Positions 8,591-18,137 are shown, counted from the stretch's first letter. The stretch is DNA of 64,000 nt from Novosphingobium sp. PhB57 (GCF_004342985.1 NZ_SMBO01000001.1:868001-932000), one strand, 5' to 3'. Notes: generated from the letters alone by a model not told the origin. Program-made: numbers and translations.

Positions 8591-10650
8591 GCCGGCATCT
8601 CCGAGAGCGGCGCCGCCGGCGAAGGACCAGCGGAGGGGAACAGATTGCGGCGCAGGCTGACCAGCCCCAGCGCCCCCGCACGGCTGAGCTGCGGGTCTTC
8701 GTCGTTCAGCACGGCGGTCATGGCAATGTCGATATCCTCAAGCAGGATGGGGTCGGCGGGCGCGGGGCGGTCGGGATCGAGACCCCGGTAATATTCGCCC
8801 ACTTTCCGAAGCACTTCGGTGAGGGGGCCACGGCGGGACGTGGGCATGGCCAGGCGCAGTTCGCGCAGTTCGCCGATGGCCACGCCGGTCCGCAGATCGC
8901 GCAAGGCGTCGTAGAGCGGCGCGCCGGGCGAGCGGCCGGACATCGCCAGACGCGGCGCCAGAAGGGCGATCCGGTCGAGCATGCGGTTGATCCAGGCGCG
9001 CACGTCCGGCGGGCTCATCATGTTGGCGCGCTCGGCGATGTCGGCCCAGCCCGCCCGAACGGTGCGACGGATCGCGGCATGAGTGCCGGTGGAGCTGAGC
9101 AGGCGGATGACGATGATGGCGAAGATGATGCCCACCAGCTGCGCGAGCGCTCCGTTCACGAAGCCCGCAAAGCCGCCCACATAGCGGTCGGAAACGAGCA
9201 CCGGCGATCCCAGGCCCAGCAGCATCGGCAGCGCGATGCCGCTCCAGCGCGGGGACTGCATCAGCGCGCCCAGCATCAGCAGCATCGGCGCCATGGCCGC
9301 GGCATATTCCAGGAAACCATCGAGCCGCGGCATGAGCACGAAGCCATATAGCAGCCCGATCAGCGTCGCGATGAGGGTTCCGGCAAAGAACGTGCGCAAG
9401 GGCGCGAGCGGGTCCGGTGCGGCCGCGAAGAGCGCGGTGAACACGCCTGCCAGCATGACCGCCGTCGCCCCTTCGTGCCAGCCGCTGCCGATCCACAGCG
9501 CACAGCCGATGGCGATCGTCAGGAATGCCCCGATGGCACCGCGCGTGGCGCCGCCGACATCGACATGCAGCTCGCGTCCGCGGCGGCCTTCCACGAGTTC
9601 GGCAGCGCGCGGGCTGACCGGCCGCGTGGTGTTGGTGCCAAGCTGCTCGGCCAGGATGCGGCAATCGCGGTGCGCCCCGATCAGCGAGGAAAGGCGCGAG
9701 AGCAGGCTGAGCAGGATCAGCGCATTCCACGAGGCATCGGGGCCGATCCGAGGCTCCAGCGCACGGCTCCGCTGCTGCAGCGCTATGGCCGCCGCCTCGC
9801 GTTCCGGCAGCGACATGGCGCCAAGGCCGCCGAACCAGTCACGCGCATCCGTCAGCAGGGCCTGAACTTCGGCAGGAACCGCGTCCACCGCGTGGAGCTG
9901 CGCGATCCGGTCGGACACGGCGGCGCCCAGCGGCATGATCAGCGAGAGCTGATCCTGAAGTGCGCGCACGGTGCGGATGCGCGGCGCGATGCGCGTGCTT
10001 TCGTAAGGCAGGTGGATCGAGAGCTGGTGCAACTCGGTGACGTCCAGCGCGAGCCGCTGGCGTTCCTTGTCGATCGCCGGATCGGTCTCAAGATGGAGCG
10101 AATCGCGCGACCAGCGCTCGGCGTCGGCCAGAATGTTGGACACGCGCTGCAGCATGAAAGCCGAAACCGATTGCGGCAGGACCAGCGCATGGACGAAGCT
10201 GCCGCAGAGGATACCGATGGTGATCTCCTGCACGCGCAGGGTCGCCACGGTGAATATCGTGTCCGGCACGTCGACACTGGGCAGCACGATGAGCACGGCG
10301 GTATAGCCCGCCAGCACGAAAGCATAAGAGCGCGGCGTGCGGTCCAGAAGCGAGACGAAGACGCACAGCGCCAGCCAGCCGCCGATGCCGATGGTCAGCA
10401 GTTCGGGGGAATTGACGAGGTTCGGCACGATGATGACGGCCATTCCCGCGCCGACGAAAGTGCCGATCACGCGGAACATCGCCTTGGACACGACGGCGCC
10501 GGCCAGGGGCTGCGCCACGATGTAGGATGTCAGGAACGCCCAGTAGGGTCGCTCCAGCCCGATCGAAAGTGCGATATAGATAGCCAGCATCGAGGCCAGG
10601 TAGGCCTTCACGGAGAACAGCGCGGCGTCCAGTCCGAAACGCTTCGTCAT
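8587..10650 (-). CDS. FUSC/AaeB-family aromatic compound efflux inner membrane protein
   Basis: This is a 687-aa inner membrane transporter of the FUSC / AaeB type, which exports aromatic carboxylic acids such as p-hydroxybenzoate in E. coli. There are two blocks of transmembrane helices, about residues 10-165 and 355-510, each followed by a cytoplasmic segment, giving the duplicated arrangement typical of the family. The N-terminal block contains YWAFLTSYIVAQP, a family-conserved segment. It overlaps the MarR gene upstream and the DUF1656 gene downstream by 4 bp each. The substrate is inferred from family and operon order; sphingomonads often degrade aromatics, which fits. Confidence 0.9.
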   Translation of the reverse strand: MTKRFGLDAALFSVKAYLASMLAIYIALSIGLERPYWAFLTSYIVAQPLAGAVVSKAMFRVIGTFVGAGMAVIIVPNLVNSPELLTIGIGGWLALCVFVSLLDRTPRSYAFVLAGYTAVLIVLPSVDVPDTIFTVATLRVQEITIGILCGSFVHALVLPQSVSAFMLQRVSNILADAERWSRDSLHLETDPAIDKERQRLALDVTELHQLSIHLPYESTRIAPRIRTVRALQDQLSLIMPLGAAVSDRIAQLHAVDAVPAEVQALLTDARDWFGGLGAMSLPEREAAAIALQQRSRALEPRIGPDASWNALILLSLLSRLSSLIGAHRDCRILAEQLGTNTTRPVSPRAAELVEGRRGRELHVDVGGATRGAIGAFLTIAIGCALWIGSGWHEGATAVMLAGVFTALFAAAPDPLAPLRTFFAGTLIATLIGLLYGFVLMPRLDGFLEYAAAMAPMLLMLGALMQSPRWSGIALPMLLGLGSPVLVSDRYVGGFAGFVNGALAQLVGIIFAIIVIRLLSSTGTHAAIRRTVRAGWADIAERANMMSPPDVRAWINRMLDRIALLAPRLAMSGRSPGAPLYDALRDLRTGVAIGELRELRLAMPTSRRGPLTEVLRKVGEYYRGLDPDRPAPADPILLEDIDIAMTAVLNDEDPQLSRAGALGLVSLRRNLFPSAGPSPAAPLSEMPA

Positions 10651-11099
10651 TGCCGGGCGGCGCTTTCCGCTATGCGCGCAGCGATGCGGTCAAGCACCCG
10701 CACGACAGTCTCGACGTCTTCGCCTGGAATGCCATCCAGAAGCGTCGCGCGCAACTCGATCAATCGCTTGTCGATGCGGCGGGCAGCGGCGGCGCCCTCG
10801 TCGGTGAGGCGCAAGTGCTTGGCACGGCGGTCGCTGTCGTCGGCGATGCGCTCGACGAGACCGGCATCTTCCAGCAAGTGCAGGGTTCGCACGAGCGAAG
10901 GTTCCGTCACGTTGATGGCGCGCGCAAGGTCGCCCTGCCGCACCTCGTTGCCGAGGCGCAGCAGGTGGACCAGCGCCCACCCCGAGGAGTTGGAAACTCC
11001 CAGCGAGGACAGCGCCGAATCGGCCAGTTGCTGCCATGAACGCGAAACCGGCCCCAACCTTGCGGCCAGAGCCTTCTCGCTCGATTGTCGATCCTGCAT
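10647..11099 (-). CDS. MarR-family transcriptional regulator of the efflux operon
   Basis: This is a 150-aa MarR-type winged-helix repressor, first gene of the efflux operon. The wHTH is seen in GDLARAINVTEPSLVRTL (recognition helix) followed by LEDAGLVERIADDSDRRAK (wing with the DxRxK-type motif). I chose ATG 11099 (MQDRQSSEKAL) to give the usual family length; the frame stays open upstream to 11207 but through the likely operator. The inverted repeat at 11110-11127, just upstream, is a probable autoregulatory site. MarR proteins next to AaeAB-type pumps usually respond to aromatic acids, which would match the pump substrate. Confidence 0.88.
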   Translation of the reverse strand: MQDRQSSEKALAARLGPVSRSWQQLADSALSSLGVSNSSGWALVHLLRLGNEVRQGDLARAINVTEPSLVRTLHLLEDAGLVERIADDSDRRAKHLRLTDEGAAAARRIDKRLIELRATLLDGIPGEDVETVVRVLDRIAARIAESAARQ

Positions 11100-11109
11100 G
11101 GCCTGAGTA

Positions 11110-11127
11110 ATTAGAGTGCTAACTAAT
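11110..11127. promoter_or_regulatory. Probable MarR operator
   Basis: An inverted repeat ATTAG-N8-CTAAT, overlapping a second dyad TTAG-AGTG-CTAA, lies 11 nt upstream of the MarR start codon. Size and position suit a MarR dimer site. Inferred from position and symmetry only. Confidence 0.45.
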
Positions 11128-11386
11128 CTTCGCAAGATATTTTGGCGTCGATATTGCGGCATCGGAGTTGAGTTTATTGCAAATGAGCCTGTCGGCCTTG
11201 GCGGCACGGCCGGGCCGCAATTCCATCCGATCCGAAGGCTCAGGTTTCGAGCCGATATGCTGGCGCAGCGCCGAATTTTCCTGCCGCAAGACGGGCGCCC
11301 GCCTTGCTATTGCTGACCGGCCAGAGCGACTTTGCAAAAGCTTGCAGGGGTGGCGCCTGTGAAACGAGGGCGCTAAGTCGCTGCAA

Positions 11387-13162
11387 ATGCCCATTACCGC
11401 CCGGAGAACAACTTTGCGCCGATCGATCCTCGCCCTCGGCCTGTCTGCCCTTGTGCTGGCTGCCACGCAGCCCGCTCTCGCCCGCCAGACCGAGGCTGCG
11501 GAAAAGGTGGCAGAGGCCGCGCCGGTCACTGCTCCGGCCCGGGAGGAGCAGTCCGCCACCGCCCCCCACGCCATGGTCGCCGCTGCCAATCCGCTGGCGG
11601 TGAAAGCGGGGGTGGACGTTCTCAAGGCCGGCGGCTCGGCGATCGACGCAGCCGTGGCCATCCAGGCCGTGCTCGGCCTTGTCGAGCCGCAGAGTTCGGG
11701 CCTGGGGGGCGGCGCCTTCATGGTCTACTACGATGCGAAGACCCGGCAGGCGACAGCCTATGACGGCCGCGAAGTCGCACCCGCCGGTGCCGGCGATCAT
11801 CTGTTCTTCGACGAAAACGGCAAGCGGCTGCCTTTCGTCACCGCCGTGCTGGGCGGCATCTCGACAGGCGTGCCCGGCGCCATCGCCATGCTCGACATGG
11901 CCCACCGCGATCACGGCAAGCTCGCCTGGGGCACGCTCTTCGATCAAGCCCATGTCCTCGCGCAGGACGGCTTCGCCGTCAGTCCGCGTCTAGCCCGCAT
12001 GATCGCAAGCAAGGCACCCCAGGCTTCCGCGCCCGACGCCAGGCGCTACTTCACCAAGGCCGACGGCACGCCCTATCTGGCCGGCGACCGGCTGAAGAAC
12101 CCCGACTATGCTCGCTCGCTGGAACGCATTGCACGGTACGGTGCTTCTGGTCTGCTGACCGGGCCGATTGCGCAGCAGATCGTCGAGCGCGTGCACCAGG
12201 GGCCGTACCCGAGCACGCTCACCCTGTCGGACCTGGCGAGCTATCGCCCGCACTCCGGCCCCGCGCTCTGCAATCCTTACCGCATCTACCTCGTCTGCAC
12301 GCCCCAGGCGCCCTCGGGCGGCCCCGGATTGCAGATCGCGCTCGGCGTGCTCGAACACACCGACATCGACAAGCGCAGTGCCACTGACGAGAAAGCCTGG
12401 TTCGAATTCGCCCAGGCCAGCCGCCTGGCTTACGCCGACCGCGACCGCTACGTGGGCGACCCGGCCTTCGTGCAGGTGCCGCTCGATGGCCTGCTCGATC
12501 CGCACTATCTCGAGGGCCGCGCGGCCGAGATCGGCGACCGGGCCGGGCCGGTGACGTTCGGCATGCCCCGGGGCGCGCCCAAAGTCGGGATCGACGCCAC
12601 CGACGAGCCGGGCGGAACCAGCCACATCGTCGTGATCGACGCACAAGGCGACGTCGTGTCCATGACCACCACGGTAGAGAGCATCTTCGGCTCCGGTCGC
12701 ATGGTGGGCGGCTTCTTCCTCAACAACCAGCTCACCGACTTCTCGTTCAGCCCCACCGATGACGACGGCGCGAAAGCGGCCAACGCCCCCGGCCCCGGCA
12801 AGCGTCCGCGCTCCAGCATGGCGCCCGCCATCGTGCTGACGCCGCAGAAAAAGTTCGTGGCCGCCGCGGGATCGCCGGGCGGTTCCGCAATCCAGGCCTA
12901 CAACCTGAAAGTGCTGGTGGCCCTGCTCGACTGGAAGATGACGCCGCAGGACGCCGTCTCGCTGCCCAATCTCGTCGCCAAGGGAGACAGCTACAGCGCC
13001 GACATGTTCCCCCAGCCGATCATGCAGGGCCTGGCCGCGCGGGGCATGACCCTGTCCACCTCGCGCGGGGAAGAGTCCGGGCTCCAGGCGATCGTCGCGA
13101 CGCCGAAGGGCTATGTCGGCGGCGCCGATCCCCGGCGCGAAGGCGTGGCGCGCGGGTTCTGA
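11387..13162 (+). CDS. ggt: Gamma-glutamyltransferase (periplasmic)
   Basis: This N-terminal-nucleophile hydrolase, 591 aa, cleaves glutathione and other gamma-glutamyl compounds in the periplasm. The signal peptide spans about residues 1-32 (hydrophobic core ILALGLSALVLA, then ALARQ). The proenzyme self-cleaves before the catalytic Thr of GGTSH (Thr411 from this start), giving a large subunit of about 375 aa after signal removal and a small one of about 180 aa. GGGAFMVYY and the later PRSSMAPAIVL (oxyanion/substrate region) are typical. The ATG at 11387 has no clear ribosome site. The in-frame TTG at 11414 has GGAG 8 nt before it and starts directly at the signal peptide, so it may be the real start. 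Glutamate or cysteinylglycine released could be taken up by the APC permease downstream. Confidence 0.93.
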   Translation: MPITARRTTLRRSILALGLSALVLAATQPALARQTEAAEKVAEAAPVTAPAREEQSATAPHAMVAAANPLAVKAGVDVLKAGGSAIDAAVAIQAVLGLVEPQSSGLGGGAFMVYYDAKTRQATAYDGREVAPAGAGDHLFFDENGKRLPFVTAVLGGISTGVPGAIAMLDMAHRDHGKLAWGTLFDQAHVLAQDGFAVSPRLARMIASKAPQASAPDARRYFTKADGTPYLAGDRLKNPDYARSLERIARYGASGLLTGPIAQQIVERVHQGPYPSTLTLSDLASYRPHSGPALCNPYRIYLVCTPQAPSGGPGLQIALGVLEHTDIDKRSATDEKAWFEFAQASRLAYADRDRYVGDPAFVQVPLDGLLDPHYLEGRAAEIGDRAGPVTFGMPRGAPKVGIDATDEPGGTSHIVVIDAQGDVVSMTTTVESIFGSGRMVGGFFLNNQLTDFSFSPTDDDGAKAANAPGPGKRPRSSMAPAIVLTPQKKFVAAAGSPGGSAIQAYNLKVLVALLDWKMTPQDAVSLPNLVAKGDSYSADMFPQPIMQGLAARGMTLSTSRGEESGLQAIVATPKGYVGGADPRREGVARGF

Positions 13163-13251
13163 ACGCAGTTCGCCTTCCATCGCGTTGAAAATAGCATAAT
13201 GTTCGCCTAGGGGCCGCTGCCTTCAATCCCACCGCCCCCAAGGGAGACGAC

Positions 13252-14562
13252 ATGGCAGGCGATCAGGACGGACAGAGCGCAGGTCCCGGCATCAGGTCCT
13301 CCGCAGGAAGCCTCGGGCTGACCGCCGCCATCGCGCTGGTCATGGGCAACATGATCGGCTCGGGCGTATTCCTGCTGCCGGCCAGCCTGGCGCCTTTCGG
13401 ATGGAACGGCGTGATCGGCTGGGCGACCACCATCAGCGGCGCGCTGATCCTGGCCTATGTGCTCAGCCGGCTCACCCGCGCGCGTCCGGCTGCGGGCGGC
13501 CCGGCCGGCTTCGTCACTGACGCTTTCGGGCGTCCGGCGGGGTTCTTCATCAGCTGGATCTATCTCGTCTCGCTCTGGACCTCGGTCGTGACCATTGCCG
13601 TGGCCGCCGTCAGCTACCTGTCGAGCATGGTGCCCTTCCTGGGCTATGGAGAGCACGTCCCTGCCCTGGCCGCTATCGCCCTGCTCTGGCTGATGACGCT
13701 GGTGAACCTGCGCGGGACGCGCGCCGCCGGGAATTTCCAGATCGTCACCCTCGCGCTCAAGGTCATTCCGCTGCTGGTCGTGATCCTGCTGGCGATCTAC
13801 ATCCTGTCGAGCGGCAAGGCGCAGCTTCCGGCCTTCGATGCCGGGCAGGTCCATCTCGGCGCCATCAACGGCGCCGCCACCCTGACGCTCTGGGCGCTGC
13901 TCGGCTTCGAATCTGCCAGCGTGGCCGCCGCGCGGGTCCGCAATCCCGAGGTGAACGTCGCGCGCGCGACGCTCTGGGGCACGGCGCTGACGGGGGTGCT
14001 CTATCTCATGGTCTGTTCCGCCATCGCCCTTCTGCTGCCGAGCGATGTCGCGGCCCATTCCGCAGCCCCCTTTGCCACTTTCGTCGCCCGCTTCCTCGAT
14101 GGAGACGTCGCTACGCTGGTCGCCGTATTCGCGGTCATCAGCTGCATCGGCGCGCTTAACGGCTGGACCCTGCTCGAAGCTGAAATGGTGCGCGACATGG
14201 CCGCCCGGCGCCTGCTCCCGCGCTGGTTCGCAGAGACCGACGCGCGCGGCACTGCGCGCCGGGCCCTGCTGATCTCGGCCGTGATCGCCAGCTTCTTCGC
14301 CGCGATGAACGCCAGCCGGACGATGCAGGCCCTGTTCGAGTACCTGCTGCTGCTCTCCACTTCCGCCACGCTGTGGCTTTACCTCGCTTGCGCGCTTGCT
14401 GCGCTCAAGCTGGGCATTGCCCGCATACCGGCCCTGATCGGCGCGCTCTATGCGCTCTGGACGCTATGGGGTGCGGGTATCGGCGCCAGCGGGTTGAGCT
14501 TCGTGCTGATGGTCCTGGGCCTGCCGATCTGGCTCTGGTTGAAGCGCAACGAAATCGACTAG
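13252..14562 (+). CDS. APC-family amino acid/amine permease
   Basis: This is a 436-aa inner membrane transporter of the amino acid-polyamine-organocation family, with about twelve transmembrane helices. TM1 carries the unwound-helix signature GNMIGSGVFLLPA, close to the AdiC/CadB/PotE subgroup, and helix 6 contains WALLGFESASVAAARVRNPE. A good ribosome site (AAGGGAGACGAC) precedes ATG 13252. Its stop overlaps the stop of the convergent TetR gene by 3 bases (CTAG). The substrate is unknown; the neighbouring gamma-glutamyltransferase suggests an amino acid, and the neighbouring TetR locus a quaternary amine. Neither is proven. Confidence 0.88.
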   Translation: MAGDQDGQSAGPGIRSSAGSLGLTAAIALVMGNMIGSGVFLLPASLAPFGWNGVIGWATTISGALILAYVLSRLTRARPAAGGPAGFVTDAFGRPAGFFISWIYLVSLWTSVVTIAVAAVSYLSSMVPFLGYGEHVPALAAIALLWLMTLVNLRGTRAAGNFQIVTLALKVIPLLVVILLAIYILSSGKAQLPAFDAGQVHLGAINGAATLTLWALLGFESASVAAARVRNPEVNVARATLWGTALTGVLYLMVCSAIALLLPSDVAAHSAAPFATFVARFLDGDVATLVAVFAVISCIGALNGWTLLEAEMVRDMAARRLLPRWFAETDARGTARRALLISAVIASFFAAMNASRTMQALFEYLLLLSTSATLWLYLACALAALKLGIARIPALIGALYALWTLWGAGIGASGLSFVLMVLGLPIWLWLKRNEID

Positions 14563-15155
14563 GCCAACAGGCAGTCGAGCCACTTTTCGACGAGCCCTTC
14601 GGCCTCGACCGGCGTGAAGGGCGGTTTGCCAAGGCTCAGTTCCAGCCAGAGCCCGTCGATCAGCGCCGTCAGCGCCACGGCGGGCAGGCGCGTATCGGCA
14701 AGGTCCGGCCGCAGCGCGCGGATCAGGTCGTCCATCCCGCTGCGAAACTCCCCGTAGATCTCCTCGTGAAGCCGGGCGATCGCCGGGTCGGTCGGCGTCA
14801 TGCTCCAGAACGCCAGCCATGTCGCGAGCAGTTCGGGGTCGGCGATCGGCGCCCGGAAGCTGGCGGAGAGATAGGCGAGAAGCCGCGATCTCGGATCGGC
14901 GCCTGCTTCCGCCACGGCCTCTTCCAGCGCCAGCGCCACGCGGTTGCCCGTCCAGCGATAGGCCTCGGCAATCGCTTCCCCGACACCTGAAAAATAGTGG
15001 CGGAGCAGCCCCGGCGAAACGCCGGCCGCCGCGCAGATCGATCGCACCGAAGTGCCGCCGGCGCCCTGCGCGGCCAAGCAGCGCGCGGTCGCCTCTACCA
15101 GGCTTTGCCGCCGCTCGTCGGGATGTTCCCGCGTGAAGGATTGCTGCTTGCCCAT
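14559..15155 (-). CDS. TetR-family (BetI-like) transcriptional regulator
   Basis: This is a 198-aa TetR-type repressor. The N-terminal HTH covers residues about 12-58, with a recognition region VRSICAAAGVSPGLLRHYF that closely resembles BetI and RutR, regulators of choline/betaine or pyrimidine metabolism. The C-terminal ligand domain has the ATWLAFWSMTP segment also seen in BetI-type proteins. I chose ATG 15155 (MGKQQSF) because the palindromic operator lies directly upstream and the protein then has the family length. It is divergent from the Rieske oxygenase gene with only 36 bp between start codons, so it very likely controls that operon and itself. Confidence 0.88.
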   Translation of the reverse strand: MGKQQSFTREHPDERRQSLVEATARCLAAQGAGGTSVRSICAAAGVSPGLLRHYFSGVGEAIAEAYRWTGNRVALALEEAVAEAGADPRSRLLAYLSASFRAPIADPELLATWLAFWSMTPTDPAIARLHEEIYGEFRSGMDDLIRALRPDLADTRLPAVALTALIDGLWLELSLGKPPFTPVEAEGLVEKWLDCLLA

Positions 15156-15159
15156 CGCC

Positions 15160-15181
15160 TTGTTATACGATCGTACAATAA
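15160..15181. promoter_or_regulatory. Palindromic operator between TetR and Rieske oxygenase genes
   Basis: A 22-bp near-perfect palindrome centred on TACGATCGTA (15166-15175), with arms TTGTTA / CAATAA and two mismatched pairs, fills most of the 36-bp divergent gap. It is placed to block both promoters and is the obvious TetR binding site. Symmetry is seen directly; the binding protein is inferred. Confidence 0.7.
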
Positions 15182-15191
15182 GGAGAGACCC

Positions 15192-16358
15192 ATGGCAACG
15201 CAGCCCCGCGACATCGCGGAGACCGACCCGCTCGATGGCTGGAGCTTGCCGGCCTGGACGTATTCCGATCCCGAATTCTTCGCCGCCGAAAGAGAACGCG
15301 TCTTCGCGCCAAGCTGGCAAGTGGTCTGCCATGAGAGCGACGTGACCGAGGCCGGCGATTGGCACACGCTGGAATATATCGGCGAAAGCGTGATCGTCGT
15401 GCGCGGCCATGACCGGCGACTGCGCGCCTTCACCAATGTCTGCCGTCATCGCGGATCGCGCTTGGTCGATGGACCGAGCGGCTGCGCCCGGAAGCTGGTC
15501 TGCCCCTATCACGCCTGGGTCTACGACCTCGACGGCCGCCTGACCGGTGTGCCCGACAGCCAGAGCTATCCCGAGTTCGACAAGGCCCGGCACGGCCTTT
15601 CTCCCGTGGGCATCGAAGTCTGGCGCGGGTTCATCTTCGTGCGGCTGGTCGATGACGGCGGCCCCACGGTCGGCCAGATGATGGCCCCTTACGAAGCCAT
15701 GGTCGCTCCCTACCGTTTCGAGGAACTGAAGACCCTCGGCCGTGTCACCACGCGCCAGCGCGCGGTGAACTGGAAGAACGTGGGCGACAACTATTCGGAC
15801 GGACTGCATATCCCCGTCGCCCATCCCGGCCTGACGCGCCTGTTCGGCGCCAGCTACGGGGTCGAGGCGGAGGCGCATGTCGATCGCATGTGGGGCGATC
15901 TGATGGACCGGCCCTCGGCCAACTGGTCCGAACGCATGTACCAGCGCCTGCTGCCGCCGGTTCCGCACTTGCCGGAGGATCGCCAGCGCCACTGGCTCTA
16001 TTTCAAGCTCTGGCCGAACGTCGCCTTCGATATCTATCCCGATCAGGTCGATTTCATGCAGTGGCTGCCGACCGGGCCGGAAGCCTGCACGATCCGCGAG
16101 ATCAGCTACGTCCTGGACGATGACCGGCGGGAGATGCGCGCCGCGCGCTATCTCAACTGGCGCATCAACCGGCAGGTCAATGCCGAGGATACCGCCCTCG
16201 TCACCCGCGTGCAGGCAGGCATGGCCTCGCGCAGCTTTTCGGTCGGGCCGCTTTCCGACAAGGAAGTATGCCTGCGCCGCTTCTGCAAGCGCATCCGCGA
16301 ACTGATCCCCGAAGCCCGCCAGAACGAGCGGCCTTCATCCGGCTGGAGCCAGGCATGA
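15192..16358 (+). CDS. Rieske non-heme iron oxygenase, alpha subunit
   Basis: This is a 388-aa oxygenase that hydroxylates or N/O-demethylates an organic substrate with O2. The N-terminal Rieske [2Fe-2S] domain has Cys84-X-His86 and Cys104-X2-His107. The catalytic domain has Asp203-X2-His206-X4-His211, the spacing of the bridging Asp and iron-binding His in the family. AGGAGAG precedes ATG 15192. Its stop overlaps the next ATG by 4 bp, coupling it to the flavoprotein. The BetI-like regulator suggests a quaternary ammonium or N-methyl substrate (as for the glycine betaine or carnitine oxygenases), which is inference. No ferredoxin or reductase gene is nearby, so electrons must come from elsewhere or from the partner flavoprotein. 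Confidence 0.9.
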   Translation: MATQPRDIAETDPLDGWSLPAWTYSDPEFFAAERERVFAPSWQVVCHESDVTEAGDWHTLEYIGESVIVVRGHDRRLRAFTNVCRHRGSRLVDGPSGCARKLVCPYHAWVYDLDGRLTGVPDSQSYPEFDKARHGLSPVGIEVWRGFIFVRLVDDGGPTVGQMMAPYEAMVAPYRFEELKTLGRVTTRQRAVNWKNVGDNYSDGLHIPVAHPGLTRLFGASYGVEAEAHVDRMWGDLMDRPSANWSERMYQRLLPPVPHLPEDRQRHWLYFKLWPNVAFDIYPDQVDFMQWLPTGPEACTIREISYVLDDDRREMRAARYLNWRINRQVNAEDTALVTRVQAGMASRSFSVGPLSDKEVCLRRFCKRIRELIPEARQNERPSSGWSQA

Positions 16359-17986
16359 CCCGGAAGTACGATGCCGTCATCATCGGCGGCGGCCACAATG
16401 GCCTTGTCTGCGCATTCTACCTTGCCCGCGCAGGACTGAAGGTTCGCATTCTGGAGCGCCGCGACGTGGTCGGCGGAGCGGCGGTGACGGAGGAATTCCA
16501 TCCCGGCTTCCGCAATTCCGTCGCCAGCTACACCGTCAGCCTGCTCCAGCCCAAGGTCATCGCCGACATGCGCCTGGCCGAGCATGGCTACCGCGTGATC
16601 GAGCGCCCGATCTCGAACCTGCTGCCGCAGGAAGATGGCGGCTACCTGAAGCTCGGCGGCGGGCTGGCGCGCACGCAGGCGGAGTTCCGCCGGTTCTCCG
16701 CGCACGATGCCGAAGTGCTGCCGGCCTATTACGATGCGCTGGAAGTCGTGGCCGAAGTGCTGCGCGACCTCGCCCTGAAATCGCCGCCCAATGCCGGCGA
16801 CGGTTGGCGCGGGCTGATCGATGCGGCCTTGCAGGGTCGCAAGCTGGCAGGCCTCTCCATCGAAGCGCAGCGCGACGTGCTGGACCTGTTCACCAAGTCC
16901 GCCCGCTCGCTGCTGGACGGCTGGTTCGAGAGCGAGGCGGTGAAGGCCGCTTTCGGTTTCGACGCGGTGGTCGGCAACTATACCTCGCCCGATACGCCGG
17001 GCAGCGCCTATGTCCTGCTGCACCACGTCTTCGGCGAAGTGAACGGCAAGAAGGGCGCCTGGGGCCACTCGGTCGGCGGCATGGGCCAGATCACCCGCAT
17101 CATGGGCGAAGTCTGCCGCAAGCTGGGCGTGGAGATCAGCCTGGAGAGCCCCGTGGAGCAAGTGCTCATCGACGGCGGCAAGGTCGCCGGCGTCCGGCTG
17201 GAAAGCGGCGAGGAGATCGCGGCAACCCGCGTGATCGCCAATGTCGGGCCCAAGCTGCTCTATGGCAGGATGATCGCCAAGAGCGACCTCACCCCCGACT
17301 TCCAGCGCCGGATGAAGGGCTTCAAGACAGGCAGCGGCACGTTCCGAATGAACGTGGCGCTGTCCGAATTGCCGAGGTTCACCTGTCTGCCCGAAGCGGG
17401 AGAGCATCATCGATCGGGCATCATCATCGCGCCGACGCTGGACTACATGGACCGCGCGTTCCTTGACGCCAAGACGCATGGCTGGTCGAAGAAGCCGATC
17501 GTGGAGATGCTGATCCCCTCCACCGTGGACGACAGCCTCGCGCCCGAAGGCCGGCATGTCGCCAGCCTGTTCTGCCAGCAGTTCGCACCGGAACTGCCGG
17601 CCAGTGACGATGGAACGCCCCGCGACTGGGACGCCGAGGAAGACAAGGCGGCCGACACCATCATCGATACGGTGGAGCGATATGCGCCGGGCTTCCGTGC
17701 CTCGATCCTCGGCCGCCAGGTGCTCAGCCCCAAGGGTCTGGAGCGCAAGTTCGGGCTTGTCGGCGGGGACATCATGCACGGCAACCTGACGCTCGACCAG
17801 ATGTGGTCGGCCCGCCCGGTGCTGGGCCACGGCGCCTATCGAGGGCCGATCAAGGGCCTCTACATGTGCGGATCGGGCAGCCACCCCGGCGGCGGGGTGA
17901 CGGGTGCGCCCGGCCACAACTGCGCCCATGAAGTGATTGAGGACACCAGACGCTTCGGGAATGGCTTCGCGCGCTTCGTTTCATGA
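16355..17986 (+). CDS. FAD-dependent oxidoreductase, PYROXD2 / phytoene dehydrogenase-like
   Basis: This is a 543-aa flavoprotein of the CrtI/PYROXD2 group. The N-terminal dinucleotide fold reads YDAVIIGGGHNGL with the following ERRDVVGGAAVTEE, and the C-terminus has the FAD-closing segment LYMCGSGSHPGGGVTGAPG. Both are strong family markers. ATG 16355 overlaps the Rieske stop. Human PYROXD2 is a poorly understood mitochondrial protein, and bacterial relatives are largely uncharacterised. Tight coupling to a Rieske oxygenase suggests it oxidises the oxygenase product, or the substrate, in a two-step degradation. The substrate is unknown. Confidence 0.88.
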   Translation: MTRKYDAVIIGGGHNGLVCAFYLARAGLKVRILERRDVVGGAAVTEEFHPGFRNSVASYTVSLLQPKVIADMRLAEHGYRVIERPISNLLPQEDGGYLKLGGGLARTQAEFRRFSAHDAEVLPAYYDALEVVAEVLRDLALKSPPNAGDGWRGLIDAALQGRKLAGLSIEAQRDVLDLFTKSARSLLDGWFESEAVKAAFGFDAVVGNYTSPDTPGSAYVLLHHVFGEVNGKKGAWGHSVGGMGQITRIMGEVCRKLGVEISLESPVEQVLIDGGKVAGVRLESGEEIAATRVIANVGPKLLYGRMIAKSDLTPDFQRRMKGFKTGSGTFRMNVALSELPRFTCLPEAGEHHRSGIIIAPTLDYMDRAFLDAKTHGWSKKPIVEMLIPSTVDDSLAPEGRHVASLFCQQFAPELPASDDGTPRDWDAEEDKAADTIIDTVERYAPGFRASILGRQVLSPKGLERKFGLVGGDIMHGNLTLDQMWSARPVLGHGAYRGPIKGLYMCGSGSHPGGGVTGAPGHNCAHEVIEDTRRFGNGFARFVS

Positions 17987-18137
17987 CTTATTTGCAAGCC
18001 GGCGCCGCTTCATCCCTTCTCTCGGTCATCTGGCCGAATAGAGACAGACCCGATTGGCCGTAATTGGTTTGAGGCAAGTAGACGAACCGTTTTTACTCGC
18101 CCGCTTCCTCGCGGGCATGTGAAAGCAGTTCGGCGGG

